Part shown: positions 18,701-30,407 of the stretch, one piece after another
Numbering within the stretch: position 1 is the first letter of the stretch
Layout: every line of letters begins with the position of its first letter
Assembly (NCBI RefSeq): GCF_030689685.1
Contig: NZ_JAUYEY010000067.1
Location: forward strand, 1 to 64,000
Origin: Polaromonas sp.
GTDB lineage: Bacteria > Pseudomonadota > Gammaproteobacteria > Burkholderiales > Burkholderiaceae_C
Direction of reading: 5' to 3'
Length of the DNA: 64,000 nt
Position numbers and translations under genes: made by a program
Notes under the pieces: generated by a model
Told to the model about the DNA's origin: nothing
What the model saw: the letters and a program-made list of their open reading frames with translations, nothing else
Databases searched by the model: none

Positions 18701-20490
18701 GAACTGGCAGGTTTCGCCGTAGGGTTTCCGTCACTGAGCGTGCCCGACTGGCCAATGAAGACGTTCCGTGTCCCCAGATTTTCCGACTTTGTAACCGGAG
18801 ACGTCACCGGCGGGGGGCCCCAGATGATGTTGGATTGGGTGGTCACATTCACCCCGGCAAGGTCGCCTTGGGGAGGAGCAAGCGGGTTGCCCATTTGCGC
18901 CAGTACCGGAAAGTACGCCCCCGGAATCCCGTCATTGTCAAATGTGGTCACCGCGTCCGCAATCACCATCTGTACAGGACGCGAACAGATGGGACTGCCC
19001 CCATCCGCTTTGGCCCTGAAAGGGTTTTGCCACGGTGAGGAGCCCGTGCCCATCAATGGCAGTTGAAGCCTTGAGTCCGGTGAATTGTTGACATTGACAC
19101 CATTCGCATATGCCGAAAATCCCGAGCCTTTCCCCGCAAAATAACGTAGCCCTTCGTACATCATTTCCCCGATAGGAGCCCCCCATGAAGGGCAAGCACC
19201 TTCTATCTGCAATGAATTGAAATTGTTATTGCAGTAATATCCGTCCCCTTTCCAGCCATAGATGGAAATGCGGTCGATGGTTCGGGCTATACCGTCAACC
19301 GTCGCCGTGCCTTCGGTCACCTGCCGAAAAACGCCATTGGAAGGAGTTACCTCATCTGAAAATTTGGCAATGTTGCGACGGACAACCCCGCCAGAGTAAT
19401 TGTTCCTGAATGAACCAGTGAGCAAGCCAAATTTCAGTTGGTCGCTGACCGAATAGTCATGCAACACACCCGTTGGCTTCCATATAACAGGTGCCGCTGC
19501 AGGGTACCCCGTACAGCCTGTTTCCCGGGCGCCGCTCAAGGTAACGCAGGCCTCGACCCTAAGGGTGTAGGCTGTACTGGTGATACCAAAGGCAGTACTG
19601 GCGGCAATATTGGCATTGCCATCTGCAGAAGTCCAGTTCCAGATGCGATTGGTAACCTGATCGGCATTAAGTATCACCCGCAGTCTCGGGGCTGGCATTG
19701 GAAATGGATAGACACCCGAACCCGCATTCGCAGGCGTAGTCCCTGATGCGTAAGCATCACTTCTCACGGCAAACAGATGCTGCTTGCCCGCTGCGGGCGC
19801 CGCGAGGTCGGTGTAGTGGGTGATGTTGTAGCTGTCGCGCCCCGTCACCGGCCTGTATTCTTTGCCCCAGACATGGCTGTCCTGGGGAATAAACGCCCCT
19901 TGTAAAACCGTGGTGCCTGACGCTGAGGTGGGGTCTGACACGCGATGACCTCCGTACAGTACGCGGCGAAGCGCATCCATGCGCGAAGTCGTGGCCCAGT
20001 TCAGCCAATTTCCGTGCCACCGCGCGCTTGATGAAGCCGTCAAACACCCGTCACTGCTCTTGGCTACATCTTTAGGACTGAATCTTGAGTTACCCGAGTC
20101 GTACAAATAACAGCGATCCGACGCGAAGTTGCCATAGTAGGTAATGGAGGGCTTGAACCCGACGTCAGGTATGCCGTCGGCATTCAGATCGCTGGCATCG
20201 TTGTAGGCGGCATAAAAAAGTCGATGGTCCTTGCTCATGGTCAACATGACAAGACCAGGCGCACTTTTCAGAGCCAACAGCGGTACACCTGCAATACTCA
20301 CGGTGGTTTGCGCATTTGCGCTTTTCAGCGGCATGCCGCCCAGCGCCAGCGCTAAAACCAGCGCTGCAAGGTACCAGACGGTGGAGACAACCCGCTGCCG
20401 CCAATTCGCTGGCACAGTCCACGCCCTTCGCGGCCCCATGCCCAGGCCAATCACAGGTTTGTTTTCCGAAAAAATTGCTGGCTTGTTCAT
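15790..20490 (-). CDS. pilY1: type IV pilus tip/assembly protein PilY1
   Basis: 1566 aa, C-terminal PQQ-like beta-propeller (EYVYGADYKGNIWRFDPSS), position after pilX. Confidence 0.88.
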   Translation of the reverse strand: MNKPAIFSENKPVIGLGMGPRRAWTVPANWRQRVVSTVWYLAALVLALALGGMPLKSANAQTTVSIAGVPLLALKSAPGLVMLTMSKDHRLFYAAYNDASDLNADGIPDVGFKPSITYYGNFASDRCYLYDSGNSRFSPKDVAKSSDGCLTASSSARWHGNWLNWATTSRMDALRRVLYGGHRVSDPTSASGTTVLQGAFIPQDSHVWGKEYRPVTGRDSYNITHYTDLAAPAAGKQHLFAVRSDAYASGTTPANAGSGVYPFPMPAPRLRVILNADQVTNRIWNWTSADGNANIAASTAFGITSTAYTLRVEACVTLSGARETGCTGYPAAAPVIWKPTGVLHDYSVSDQLKFGLLTGSFRNNYSGGVVRRNIAKFSDEVTPSNGVFRQVTEGTATVDGIARTIDRISIYGWKGDGYYCNNNFNSLQIEGACPSWGAPIGEMMYEGLRYFAGKGSGFSAYANGVNVNNSPDSRLQLPLMGTGSSPWQNPFRAKADGGSPICSRPVQMVIADAVTTFDNDGIPGAYFPVLAQMGNPLAPPQGDLAGVNVTTQSNIIWGPPPVTSPVTKSENLGTRNVFIGQSGTLSDGNPTAKPASSFAQLQGHVPDATQSRGSFYSAAIARFGKVTGFQIGNPPSVPMTTTNATVDTIAVVLGSVVPKIEISYNGKTVSMVPVSKSVGPSNLVSSSAYGAFQPTGSITGFYLDTFNNTSGTTGPDYNAAINGGRPTMSFVVNFSDTDAGGDNETDAVVGYTVSINAAGKVVVALSPINTSAADIEMHLGYTITGTTKDGLYLDMSSRPKIGNPSVRVNPQIKYYLDTLLTPTVQDPAPADGSRANSTVLPHLATSRTLDFAASSTVSGYIPHDTLWYAAKYGGAGLLDSNGDPTNYFKVNNPANLPDQMAKAFRSAAALAAVASTSVVGVGQRSLGSAAIYQANYDSLTWTSRLYAFSIATSGAVSDTPIWEVSSKIPVPASRTKLFLGQGGATAPLALTSGGYATLPGTVQTDFVNAPTYEYLLGDKTGEERRGGNFRNRGSTAAADYGSVLGDIVNSDPQIISAKNLDYAASDSTYTSFLSSINFETLAVGTNSGFFHIFDAEPDATGGGELLGFMPQAVRGSVKNLADPGYQHQNFVDGSIAVGHAKITVPGDATTNWRTVVVAAGGSGAKTVFAVNASSKTFSANSILWEINSSTSGVGTTFGNIMGRPGIGKLADGTWVAIFGNGYNSSAGTANLYVVRLSDGNILRVIPTNASLTSNGMGAVELVRKTSGNRDTIEYVYGADYKGNIWRFDPSSGSAGALIYTTPTGRPITAEIKVGAAPLHANTTGGKMIYFGTGSYLSAADPAITTVQALYGIYDDLLHTLSSTPFVAESTLSSMTINMPAPVGGVTSDVRTTSAGATPDWYTVAGKKGWVVPLTGANITAGERVIAPPVRYTVSGVVDAFLFTSIVPSVDDCEAGLDAWITGVDALTGGYKKVFSDITANSVRIRGGSPRGVFVLQDNGPPALYISQTIFNDTISTTTFSTSVGGQQTVCINGVCGKTQVLQINLRPSTTSGTSSGVSRQIWRQLK

Positions 20491-20510
20491 GGTGAACCCC
20501 TTAAAACTTG

Positions 20511-21125
20511 CTATGGCGTTGTCGTCTGGACATACATGACCTGCACAATGGACTCTGCAGCGCCTGATCCGCCGGTACTGCGTGCAGTCACTCTGTATGT
20601 GCGAGCAGTGGTAGTGGCACCTACCACAGTACTCACTAACTCAATCACATATTTCGCACTCTCGGAGTTGTTGGCATAAGGCGTGCCCACAGACGCAGCA
20701 CAGCTTGTCCAGCTGAACGGGGTCGTTGCAACGCATGCACCTGCTGCAACTGTCGCTCCTGCGCCTTGCGTCCAGAAATTTCCATTGTCACCCTCGCTGA
20801 ATGGGGGGTCGTAATGGCCGAGTGCGGCCGTCGAAAATCCGCCACTCTCAATAACCTGCAAAGCTTCTTTGCCCGCACTTTCGGCGGACTGGAAAGAAAC
20901 ATTTCGATCCAGCAGGTTACCTGTCATGCGTCCGGACAGGGTCGTGTTACGAAAACCAATCATGCCGATTGATATGAGCATGACCAACAAAACCAAACCA
21001 ATAATCAAGGTCATGCCGCGCTGCGATTTCCTCTGGAGCGGAAGGCGACATGAAAACGGTCTTCGCACTAAATCCACAGCGTGCTGGTTTCGAAGGAAAA
21101 TACTTGCAATGTGGCTATCTGGCAT
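20511..21125 (-). CDS. pilX: minor pilin assembly protein PilX
   Basis: RGMTLIIGLVLLVMLISIGMIGFRNTTLSGRMTGNLLDRNVSFQSAESA. Confidence 0.87.
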   Translation of the reverse strand: MPDSHIASIFLRNQHAVDLVRRPFSCRLPLQRKSQRGMTLIIGLVLLVMLISIGMIGFRNTTLSGRMTGNLLDRNVSFQSAESAGKEALQVIESGGFSTAALGHYDPPFSEGDNGNFWTQGAGATVAAGACVATTPFSWTSCAASVGTPYANNSESAKYVIELVSTVVGATTTARTYRVTARSTGGSGAAESIVQVMYVQTTTP

Positions 21126-21142
21126 ATGGTCTGTCCGTCCCT

Positions 21143-22327
21143 CTATCGTGCTGCAACACTGTTGCGCATAACCACGGTAGTGGAAAACTCTTTACGAAGC
21201 CGGTTGGTCGATGAGCCAGTAGGCAGGGAATAGGCTTGCCCCAACAATGTGGGTGTCGTCAACGCAACATCGGGGCTGGTGTGGTCCTCTGCGCTGACCA
21301 TCATCAGCCCTACACGTACTGCAACGATGCGCCCCCAGTCAGTCACAGTTGCCGCAGAGCTACGCCACTCATCAGCGACAAGCGTAGCGGACCCGCTAGC
21401 ATCTACCTGGGTATTTTCACCATAATGCAGTTGCATGCTTTCTACGTTAGACACAAGCTCTTCAGGGTTGGATCTGCTTATGCCATTGAAAGTAATTCGA
21501 TACAGACTAGGCGTGGAAGAACCACTGCGGGTTGCGACATAAAAAAAATTCCATTGCGCCAACATGACAATCGCCCCAGCTCGGGCGCTCGCGCCGGAGG
21601 TGATAGGAGGACCAAACTGGTAGCTGTTGGTGAATGTGTCCGCACTGTTGCCGGTTCCGTCGTGGGCAATGGTTGTAACGCCTGCGCTGGTACTCACCGT
21701 CCCCTCAAAAATGCTGGATGAATTGCAATCAGAAACGATCATGGTGTTTGCACCGCTCCAGCCATACACATTGGAAGAAATAGTCAACGGCGAATTGCCT
21801 GACGGCATCTCCACCGTGACGCCAACAGTATTAGCGCCGCCGCCCGCGAAAAATAGGCTGTCTGTGCCATTGGATGCAGGAACCGCTCCAGACGAGAACA
21901 TCGCGCTTGGCACGCTGTCAAAACCGCGAATGAAATTAAGCGACGTGAAGGGCTGCACCGTCACCTCCGCGTTGCCGGATTCAACAGTTGCCAACGGATT
22001 GGGGCCGCTGATGGTGTTCGGATTTGACGACGCCAGGACATTGCCCGGATAACGAGTCGTCACACCCGCCACCGTCAGCGTCTGGATGCCGGAGCAACCC
22101 GCAAAACCAGCCATGCGAAGCTCTCTTGCGATGGTATCCAGTGCAAAATTCGCGTCTTCCTGCAATCGGCCAGTACTCTCCTGAAAGCGAAAGGCGCTTT
22201 TTACCGCAACATACACCGAAGACAGTCCTATAAGCACGGCCATACTTAACACGAGCGAAATCATTAGCTCGATCAGCGTAAACCCCCTTTGCCCACTGCC
22301 ACGACGACTACTTTGAAATTTCCTCAT
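21143..22327 (-). CDS. pilW: minor pilin PilW
   Basis: [38 protein letters not shown]. Confidence 0.87.
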   Translation of the reverse strand: MRKFQSSRRGSGQRGFTLIELMISLVLSMAVLIGLSSVYVAVKSAFRFQESTGRLQEDANFALDTIARELRMAGFAGCSGIQTLTVAGVTTRYPGNVLASSNPNTISGPNPLATVESGNAEVTVQPFTSLNFIRGFDSVPSAMFSSGAVPASNGTDSLFFAGGGANTVGVTVEMPSGNSPLTISSNVYGWSGANTMIVSDCNSSSIFEGTVSTSAGVTTIAHDGTGNSADTFTNSYQFGPPITSGASARAGAIVMLAQWNFFYVATRSGSSTPSLYRITFNGISRSNPEELVSNVESMQLHYGENTQVDASGSATLVADEWRSSAATVTDWGRIVAVRVGLMMVSAEDHTSPDVALTTPTLLGQAYSLPTGSSTNRLRKEFSTTVVMRNSVAAR

Positions 22328-22854
22328 AGCCGCAACTCAAAAACAAAAGTTTGGAAAGCTGCAACTGAATTATCCGTACACGCGGTGGTCGCGGCTTCAC
22401 TCAAGGTTCCCAGGCAATTGGACCAGCGCACCTCAATCTCCAGTTTGCGAGCACCACCGGAGACGGTATTGGTGATTTTTCCGTCACCCTGCGGCAATTG
22501 AACCGCTAGGGCCTCCAGCCACTCTTTTTTATCCTTCATGGCTATTGTTGTAGGACTGGCGGGCGGCGTGTCTGCGTAAGCCGTAATGTATTGGCTGGTT
22601 GCAGACAATGCCACCGTCGGATTGGCGCGAATCCGGTCAGCCATGTCTGCGGCCAGTTGGCTGGCTTTGGACATAGCTTCGGACGCCGCAGCATTGGATA
22701 TACCCTTGACCAGCAGTCCAGCGACGCCCAACAGTCCAAACGACAGAATCACCATGGTGACCAAAACTTCTATCAAGCTGAAGCCTACCTGCTTATTGGT
22801 CGCCTTGGTAGCGCGTTTTGGTGCACGCGGGAAGAAGTGAGGCTCTTTTGTCAT
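22324..22854 (-). CDS. pilV: minor pilin PilV
   Basis: VGFSLIEVLVTMVILSFGLLGVAGLLVKGI. Confidence 0.87.
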   Translation of the reverse strand: MTKEPHFFPRAPKRATKATNKQVGFSLIEVLVTMVILSFGLLGVAGLLVKGISNAAASEAMSKASQLAADMADRIRANPTVALSATSQYITAYADTPPASPTTIAMKDKKEWLEALAVQLPQGDGKITNTVSGGARKLEIEVRWSNCLGTLSEAATTACTDNSVAAFQTFVFELRL

Positions 22855-22874
22855 ATGAGGTTGCTTCTACACTT

Positions 22875-23522
22875 CTAGTCCGTAGGGCAGCTTGCACCGC
22901 TGGCCACACGGGTGGTTCGTACACGACCTGACACGTTAAGAACAAGACAATGTCGTTCACTGGTATCGTCAAAGAACCAAAACGACCGATTGGCCGACGC
23001 TCCTGTCGTGGTAATCAATCGCCCCACTCCGTTGTAGGTAAAGTAATTGAGTGTTCCCGTTTGCCCTGTGCTGATAGGTCCCGATGGCGCTGAAACTACC
23101 TCCACGCGAGTCACGCCTGTAACGCCCGTCGTATCGGCCGTTGGAGCCACCCCTGCGTTAGCGGTCCCTGTACCATCCACAAATACCGTCCAGCCGTTGA
23201 CCCAGACGCCAGCTACAGTATTTGCTGCAACCGTGACTCGCGCGTCGGCACCGCGCTTGACAGCCTCCGACCTTGCCAGGCTGAGAGACACTTGCAACGC
23301 GGATACCGCTGCGGAAAGACGGTTGCGTCGCAACATGTCGGCAAAAGAAGGCGCGGCGAGGGCTGCCAAAATAGCCACGATCACGACCACTACCATCAGC
23401 TCAATAAGAGTAAATCCCGCCGAAAACCACCCGATTTTCGGCAAAAGTCTGATTCGGGATTGCTGGCCCATATCCCCTAACCCAAACGAAGTTTCTCTGT
23501 CCATATAGAGGATGTTACGCAA
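22875..23522 (-). CDS. fimT: GspH/FimT family pseudopilin
   Basis: [35 protein letters not shown]. Confidence 0.85.
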   Translation of the reverse strand: MRNILYMDRETSFGLGDMGQQSRIRLLPKIGWFSAGFTLIELMVVVVIVAILAALAAPSFADMLRRNRLSAAVSALQVSLSLARSEAVKRGADARVTVAANTVAGVWVNGWTVFVDGTGTANAGVAPTADTTGVTGVTRVEVVSAPSGPISTGQTGTLNYFTYNGVGRLITTTGASANRSFWFFDDTSERHCLVLNVSGRVRTTRVASGASCPTD

Positions 23523-23582
23523 GCGAGGCAGACCAGCGGGTACAGTACCGACGAACGGTTATCGCACCTAGCTAAGCGGCAC

Positions 23583-24704
23583 ATGACAAATTCAACTCAT
23601 CTTGCATTGACCAACGAGACGCAGCAAGCCTTGCAACTGGCATTGCGCGCACGACTGCCCAGTCCACCTAACCCGAGCGTGGGTTGCTTGATCCCAGACT
23701 CTCACGGACGCATTCTCGGCCAAGGCCACACCCAAGCCGCCGGCGGCCCACACGCCGAGATCATGGCACTGCGTGACGCGGCCTTGAAGGGCCACGATGT
23801 TGCTGGCGCCACCGCCTACGTCACCCTGGAGCCCTGCTCCCATCACGGCCGCACCGGCCCCTGCTGCGACGCCTTGATCGCCGCTGGCATCAAAAAGGTA
23901 GTGGCATCCATCGCGGACCCCAATCCGCTGGTTGCAGGACAGGGTTTTGCGCGGCTGCGGGCTGCCGGCATCGCGGTTGAGGTCGGCCCCGGCGCCGCCG
24001 AGTCCCGCGAACTGAACATCGGCTTTTTCAGCCGCATGGTCCGCAAGACCCCCTGGGTTCGCATGAAAGTCGCGGCCTCGCTGGACGGCAAGACCGCGCT
24101 GGACAACGGCGCCAGCCAGTGGATCACGTCGGACACCGCCCGCGCGGACGGTCATGCCTGGCGGGCGCGCTCATGTGCCGTGCTGACCGGGATTGGCACG
24201 GTGCTGGAAGACGACCCCCGCCTCGACGTGCGGCTGGTGGACACGCCGCGCCAGCCGCACCTGGTGGTGGTCGACAGCCGGCTGGAAACGCCGCTGGACG
24301 CGCAGCTTTTCATCCCCGGCCGCACCATCTACATCTACGCAGCGGAGCAAAACGGCGCCAAAAAGGCGGCACTGGAGGCACGCGGCGCCACCGTCGTTTA
24401 CCAGCCGGGCGTCAATGGCAAGGTGGACCTGGCGGCCATGCTGCACGACCTGGCGCGCCGCGAGGTCAATGAGCTGCATGTAGAAGCCGGACACAAACTC
24501 AATGGGTCGCTGATCCGCGAGGGTCTAGTCGATGAGTTTCTGGTCTACCTCGCCCCCAAGCTGATAGGCCAAGGCAGCGGCATGGCCAGCTTTGGACCGA
24601 TTACCGAGCTTTCGCATGCGGTGGAACTGGATTTCCGCTCCAGCGAGCGTCTCGGCCCCGACCTGCGCATTGTCGCCAGGGTTCGCGGGCGCGACTCCTT
24701 TTAA
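23583..24704 (+). CDS. ribD: bifunctional diaminohydroxyphosphoribosylaminopyrimidine deaminase / reductase
   Basis: PNPSVGCLI...GPHAEIMALRDA...YVTLEPCSHHGRTGPC. Confidence 0.97.
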   Translation: MTNSTHLALTNETQQALQLALRARLPSPPNPSVGCLIPDSHGRILGQGHTQAAGGPHAEIMALRDAALKGHDVAGATAYVTLEPCSHHGRTGPCCDALIAAGIKKVVASIADPNPLVAGQGFARLRAAGIAVEVGPGAAESRELNIGFFSRMVRKTPWVRMKVAASLDGKTALDNGASQWITSDTARADGHAWRARSCAVLTGIGTVLEDDPRLDVRLVDTPRQPHLVVVDSRLETPLDAQLFIPGRTIYIYAAEQNGAKKAALEARGATVVYQPGVNGKVDLAAMLHDLARREVNELHVEAGHKLNGSLIREGLVDEFLVYLAPKLIGQGSGMASFGPITELSHAVELDFRSSERLGPDLRIVARVRGRDSF

Positions 24705-24759
24705 GCCCTGATTACGGAGCCGCGCCATACGCTGCGGCAATCTCTGCGAAAATACGCCC

Positions 24760-25395
24760 ATGTTTACCGGAATCATTACCGGCGTGGGGCGCATCGTCGC
24801 TGTCCATCGCCTGGGCAGCTCTTTGGACCACGGCAAGCGCCTCGACATCGAGGCGCCGGCGGGCTACCTCGACGACGTGGGCCTGGGTGACAGCATCGCG
24901 CTCAACGGCGCCTGCATGACGGTCACGACGCTGACTCTCGAAAAAAACCAGTTTTCCATCGAAATTTCTACCGAGTCGCTGAAAAAAACCAGTGGTCTGG
25001 CGGAAGCTGGCCCCATCAATCTTGAAAAAGCCTTGCGCGCCCATGACCGCCTGGGTGGCCACATCGTCGCCGGCCATGTGGACGGCGTCGGCACCATCAC
25101 GCATTTTGCGCAGATAGGGGAAAGCTGGGAATTGCGGATTCTGGCGCCCAGGGAACTGGCCAAATACCTGGCCTACAAGGGCTCCATCACCGTCAATGGC
25201 GTCAGCCTGACGGTCAACCGGGTGGCCGACCTCGACGGCGCGGCGCCCGGCTGCGAGATCAGCATCAACCTGATCAGCCACACCGTGCAGAACACGGCGT
25301 TGGGTCACCTGCGCGTCCAATCGCAGGTCAACCTCGAAATCGACCTCGTCGCGCGTTATGTCGAACGCATGCTCCAAAACGGAAAGAACACCTGA
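24760..25395 (+). CDS. ribE: riboflavin synthase alpha subunit
   Basis: [12 protein letters not shown]...[12 protein letters not shown]...[13 protein letters not shown]. Confidence 0.96.
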   Translation: MFTGIITGVGRIVAVHRLGSSLDHGKRLDIEAPAGYLDDVGLGDSIALNGACMTVTTLTLEKNQFSIEISTESLKKTSGLAEAGPINLEKALRAHDRLGGHIVAGHVDGVGTITHFAQIGESWELRILAPRELAKYLAYKGSITVNGVSLTVNRVADLDGAAPGCEISINLISHTVQNTALGHLRVQSQVNLEIDLVARYVERMLQNGKNT

Positions 25396-25398
25396 CCC

Positions 25399-26514
<1,116 letters not shown>

Positions 26515-26516
26515 AC

Positions 26517-26981
26517 GTGTTTGGTGCAGACAAGGGAAAAGCTGACAAGCTCGACGGCAAAAAACTGGCCATCGGCATTGTGCAGGCGCGCTTCAATGAA
26601 GGCATCACCAACGCCCTGGCACAAGCCTGCTGGCAAGAGCTTCTGGCCCTGGGTGTCGAGGAGAAAAACATCACCCACGTCAAGGTGCCTGGCGCACTGG
26701 AGGTGCCAACGGCGCTGCAGGCCCTGGCCGAACGCGACCAGTACGATGCGCTGATCGCGCTGGGCTGCATCATCCGCGGCGAAACCTATCATTTCGAGCT
26801 GGTTGCCAATGAAAGCGGCGCCTCGGTCAGCCGCCTGGCGCTGGACTACCAGTTGCCTATCGCGAACGCCATCCTGACCGTTGAAAACGTGGCGCAGGCC
26901 GAAGCCCGCCAAACCGACAAAGGCCGAGACGCGGCGCGTGTAGCGGTCGAGATGGCCAATCTGCTCAATGAACTGGCGTGA
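26517..26981 (+). CDS. ribH: 6,7-dimethyl-8-ribityllumazine synthase
   Basis: [45 protein letters not shown]. Confidence 0.96.
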   Translation: MFGADKGKADKLDGKKLAIGIVQARFNEGITNALAQACWQELLALGVEEKNITHVKVPGALEVPTALQALAERDQYDALIALGCIIRGETYHFELVANESGASVSRLALDYQLPIANAILTVENVAQAEARQTDKGRDAARVAVEMANLLNELA

Positions 26982-27008
26982 TGCCTACCCCCCCCACACA
27001 AGAGCGCC

Positions 27009-27527
27009 ATGACTGAAAAGACCTCCAGCAAATCCAAGCGCCCGCCACAAACCCGCACTGGCCTGACCGACACCGGCGTGAAAAAAGCGGCCGACAAATC
27101 AGGCCGCACCCGCGCGCGCGAATTTGCGCTGCAGGCGCTGTACCAGCACCTGGTGGGGCGTAACGAAGCGGCGGCTATTGACGCCTTCACCCGCGACCTG
27201 GTCGGCTTTCACAAGGCGGACTCCGCGCACTACGACGCCTTGCTGCACGGCTGCATCAGCGAAGCGGCTGCACTCGACGACAGCTTCATGCCGCTGCTGG
27301 ATCGCAAGATGGCTGAGATCTCGCCGGTCGAACACGCGGTGCTGTGGATTGGCGCCTATGAATTCAAGCACTGCCTGGACGTGCCTTACCGCGTTGTCAT
27401 CAACGAGTGCATTGAACTGGCCAAGGCTTTTGGCGGTACCGACGGCCACAAATACGTCAACGGCGTGCTGCACAAGCTGGCGCCCAGCTTTCGGGCAGCC
27501 GAAGTGGCTGCCGACAAAAAAGCATGA
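27009..27527 (+). CDS. nusB: transcription antitermination factor NusB
   Basis: [15 protein letters not shown]...[29 protein letters not shown]. Confidence 0.95.
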   Translation: MTEKTSSKSKRPPQTRTGLTDTGVKKAADKSGRTRAREFALQALYQHLVGRNEAAAIDAFTRDLVGFHKADSAHYDALLHGCISEAAALDDSFMPLLDRKMAEISPVEHAVLWIGAYEFKHCLDVPYRVVINECIELAKAFGGTDGHKYVNGVLHKLAPSFRAAEVAADKKA

Positions 27528-28741
27528 TACGCAGCATGACGCCCCTGCGGATCGCCCGGCGCGCCCAGCGCATTGAGCCTTTTTACGTGATGGAAGTCGC
27601 CAAGGCGGCGGCCAGCCTGGCCAGGGAGGTCGCGCACACGTCCCGGCCCATGATCTTCCTCAACATTGGCGAGCCGGACTTCACCGCGCCGCCGCTGGTC
27701 CAGCAGGCCGCAGCACGCGCCATCCACGATGGCAACACGCAGTACACCCAGGCCACCGGCCTGCAGAGCCTGCGTGAGCGTATCAGCAGTTGGTACGCTA
27801 CACGGTTTCAGGCAGATGTGGCGCCGTCCCGCATCATCGTCACCGCCGGCGCATCGGCGGCGCTGCAACTGGCCTGCCTGGCGCTGATCGAGGCCGGCGA
27901 CGACATCCTGATGCCGGACCCGAGTTACCCCTGCAACCGGCATTTTGTCAGCGCCGCCGAAGGCAATGCGGTGCTGGTGCCGACCACAGTCGATGAACGC
28001 TTCCAGCTCAGCAGCGCCAAGGTGCAGGCGGCGTGGACCGACCACACGCGCGGTGTCCTGCTGGCTTCGCCCTCGAATCCCACGGGCACCTCGATTGCCC
28101 CGGATGAACTGCGTCGCATCCACGAATTTGTGCACAGCCGCGGCGGCATCACGCTGGTCGACGAAATCTACCTGGGCCTGAGTTACGAAGAAGACTTCGG
28201 TCACACCGCACTGGCCATGGGGGATGGCTTGGGCCAAAGCATCATCAGCATCAACAGCTTCAGCAAGTACTTCAACATGACCGGCTGGCGCCTGGGCTGG
28301 TTGGTGGTGCCCGAAGAGCTCGCGCCGGTGATCGAGCGTATTGCGCAAAACCTGTTCATCTGCCCCAGTACGGTGGCGCAGCACGCGGCGCTGGCCTGCT
28401 TCGAGCCCGAGAGCCTGGCCGAATACGAGCGGCGCCGCGCCGAGTTCCGGGCCAGGCGCGACTACTTTATTCCCGAGTTGAATCGCCTTGGCCTGACGGT
28501 ACCGGTGACGCCGGACGGGGCGTTTTATGCCTACGCTGACTGCACGGATGCCGCGAAACGGCTGGGTGTGTCAGGCAGTTGGGACTTCGCTTTCGAACTG
28601 ATGAAGCGCGCGCACCTGGCCGTGACACCGGGCCGTGACTTCGGAACCATGGCGCCCGAGCGCTACATCCGCTTTTCCACAGCCAGTTCGATGGCACAAC
28701 TGAAAGAAGCTGTCGCACGATTGGAGGCGGTGCTTGCTTAA
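27524..28741 (+). CDS. pyridoxal-phosphate-dependent aminotransferase
   Basis: [11 protein letters not shown]...[15 protein letters not shown] (class I/II PLP lysine). Confidence 0.92.
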   Translation: MIRSMTPLRIARRAQRIEPFYVMEVAKAAASLAREVAHTSRPMIFLNIGEPDFTAPPLVQQAAARAIHDGNTQYTQATGLQSLRERISSWYATRFQADVAPSRIIVTAGASAALQLACLALIEAGDDILMPDPSYPCNRHFVSAAEGNAVLVPTTVDERFQLSSAKVQAAWTDHTRGVLLASPSNPTGTSIAPDELRRIHEFVHSRGGITLVDEIYLGLSYEEDFGHTALAMGDGLGQSIISINSFSKYFNMTGWRLGWLVVPEELAPVIERIAQNLFICPSTVAQHAALACFEPESLAEYERRRAEFRARRDYFIPELNRLGLTVPVTPDGAFYAYADCTDAAKRLGVSGSWDFAFELMKRAHLAVTPGRDFGTMAPERYIRFSTASSMAQLKEAVARLEAVLA

Positions 28742-29155
28742 GCCGGCCGCCTTCCAGTGGCCGCTGCGCGTGTACTGGGAAGACACCGATGCCGGCGGCA
28801 TCGTGTTTTACGCCAACTACCTGAAATTTTTTGAACGCTCGCGTACCGAATGGCTCAGATCACTGGGGATTGAACAACAGGCACTGCGCGAGCGTACCGG
28901 CGGCATGTTTGTGGTGACGGAAACCAATGTGCATTATCACCGGCCCGCGCGTCTTGACGACGAACTGATTGTTACCGCCAGCCTGATCGAAAAAGGCCGC
29001 GCGTCCTTGATAATCGGTCAAAGTGCGCTATTAAAATCAGAGCACGCACAGGTGCTGTTGTGTGAAGACACGATACGCATTGGCTGGGTTGACGCCGCTG
29101 TTCTGAAACCTGCAAGAATTCCTGCTCACCTCCTCGACCGTCTGGAAACCACAAC

Positions 29156-29159
<4 letters not shown>
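28734..29159 (+). CDS. ybgC: YbgC-type acyl-CoA thioesterase of the tol-pal cluster
   Basis: RVYWEDTDAGGIVFYANYLKFFERSRTEWLR. Confidence 0.95.
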
Positions 29160-29848
<689 letters not shown>

Positions 29849-29852
29849 GATG

Positions 29853-29945
29853 TGGACCCCCACGCTTTTCACTTCGTGTAATACGCTGCCCCCCGAGGGG
29901 GCTTGCCTTGCTTGGGGCGGCCCGGCGCTGCGGCCGCTCTAGGAG
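29853..29945 (+). repeat. GC-rich mosaic repeat, copy R1 (between tolQ and tolR)
   Basis: CCCCCACGCTTTTCACTTCGTGTAATACGCTGCCCCCCGAGGGGGC shared with 35.1, 43.0, 45.0 and 46.1 kb. Confidence 0.7.
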
Positions 29946-29956
29946 AGGAGACACAC

Positions 29957-30388
29957 ATGCCAGCAGTCAACTCCCGCGGCCGGGGCCGCCGCACCATCAG
30001 CGAGATCAACATGGTGCCCTTTATCGACGTGATGCTGGTGCTGCTCATCATCTTCATGGTGACGGCGCCGCTGATCACGCCCAGCATGATTGCGCTGCCC
30101 AAGGTTGGCAAGGCGCCAGGCCAGCCGCCCAGGCCGATCCAGATCGAAATCAGCAAGGACGAAGTCATCCAGATCAGGTCGGAAGGCCAGTCGGTGCCCG
30201 CACGCCTGACTGAGGTCGGCGCAGCCGTCAAGCGGCTGCAGCCGTCGGTTCCGGCCGGCGAGCAGATCACACCGGTGGTGATCAGCGCCGACAAATCCAT
30301 CAAGTACGAAACCGTGGTCAAGGTCATGGACGCGCTGCAAAAAGCCGGCGTGGCCCGCGTCGGCCTGTCGGTGCAAACCGGCAACTGA
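29957..30388 (+). CDS. tolR: Tol-Pal system protein TolR
   Basis: SEINMVPFIDVMLVLLIIFMVTAPLI. Confidence 0.96.
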   Translation: MPAVNSRGRGRRTISEINMVPFIDVMLVLLIIFMVTAPLITPSMIALPKVGKAPGQPPRPIQIEISKDEVIQIRSEGQSVPARLTEVGAAVKRLQPSVPAGEQITPVVISADKSIKYETVVKVMDALQKAGVARVGLSVQTGN

Positions 30389-30407
30389 CCCGGAGCTCCC
30401 CCCATCA

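Noticed and set aside
23523-23582. FMN riboswitch before ribD
   Set aside because: No RFN-element core (AGGGGC...GAYTCC) visible in the short spacer
29028-29056. CTATTAAAATCAGAGCACGCACAGG in ybgC as a possible sixth copy of the 57-bp repeat
   Set aside because: Only the palindrome head is loosely similar and the GGGCTGGAGGCC box is missing; too weak to claim
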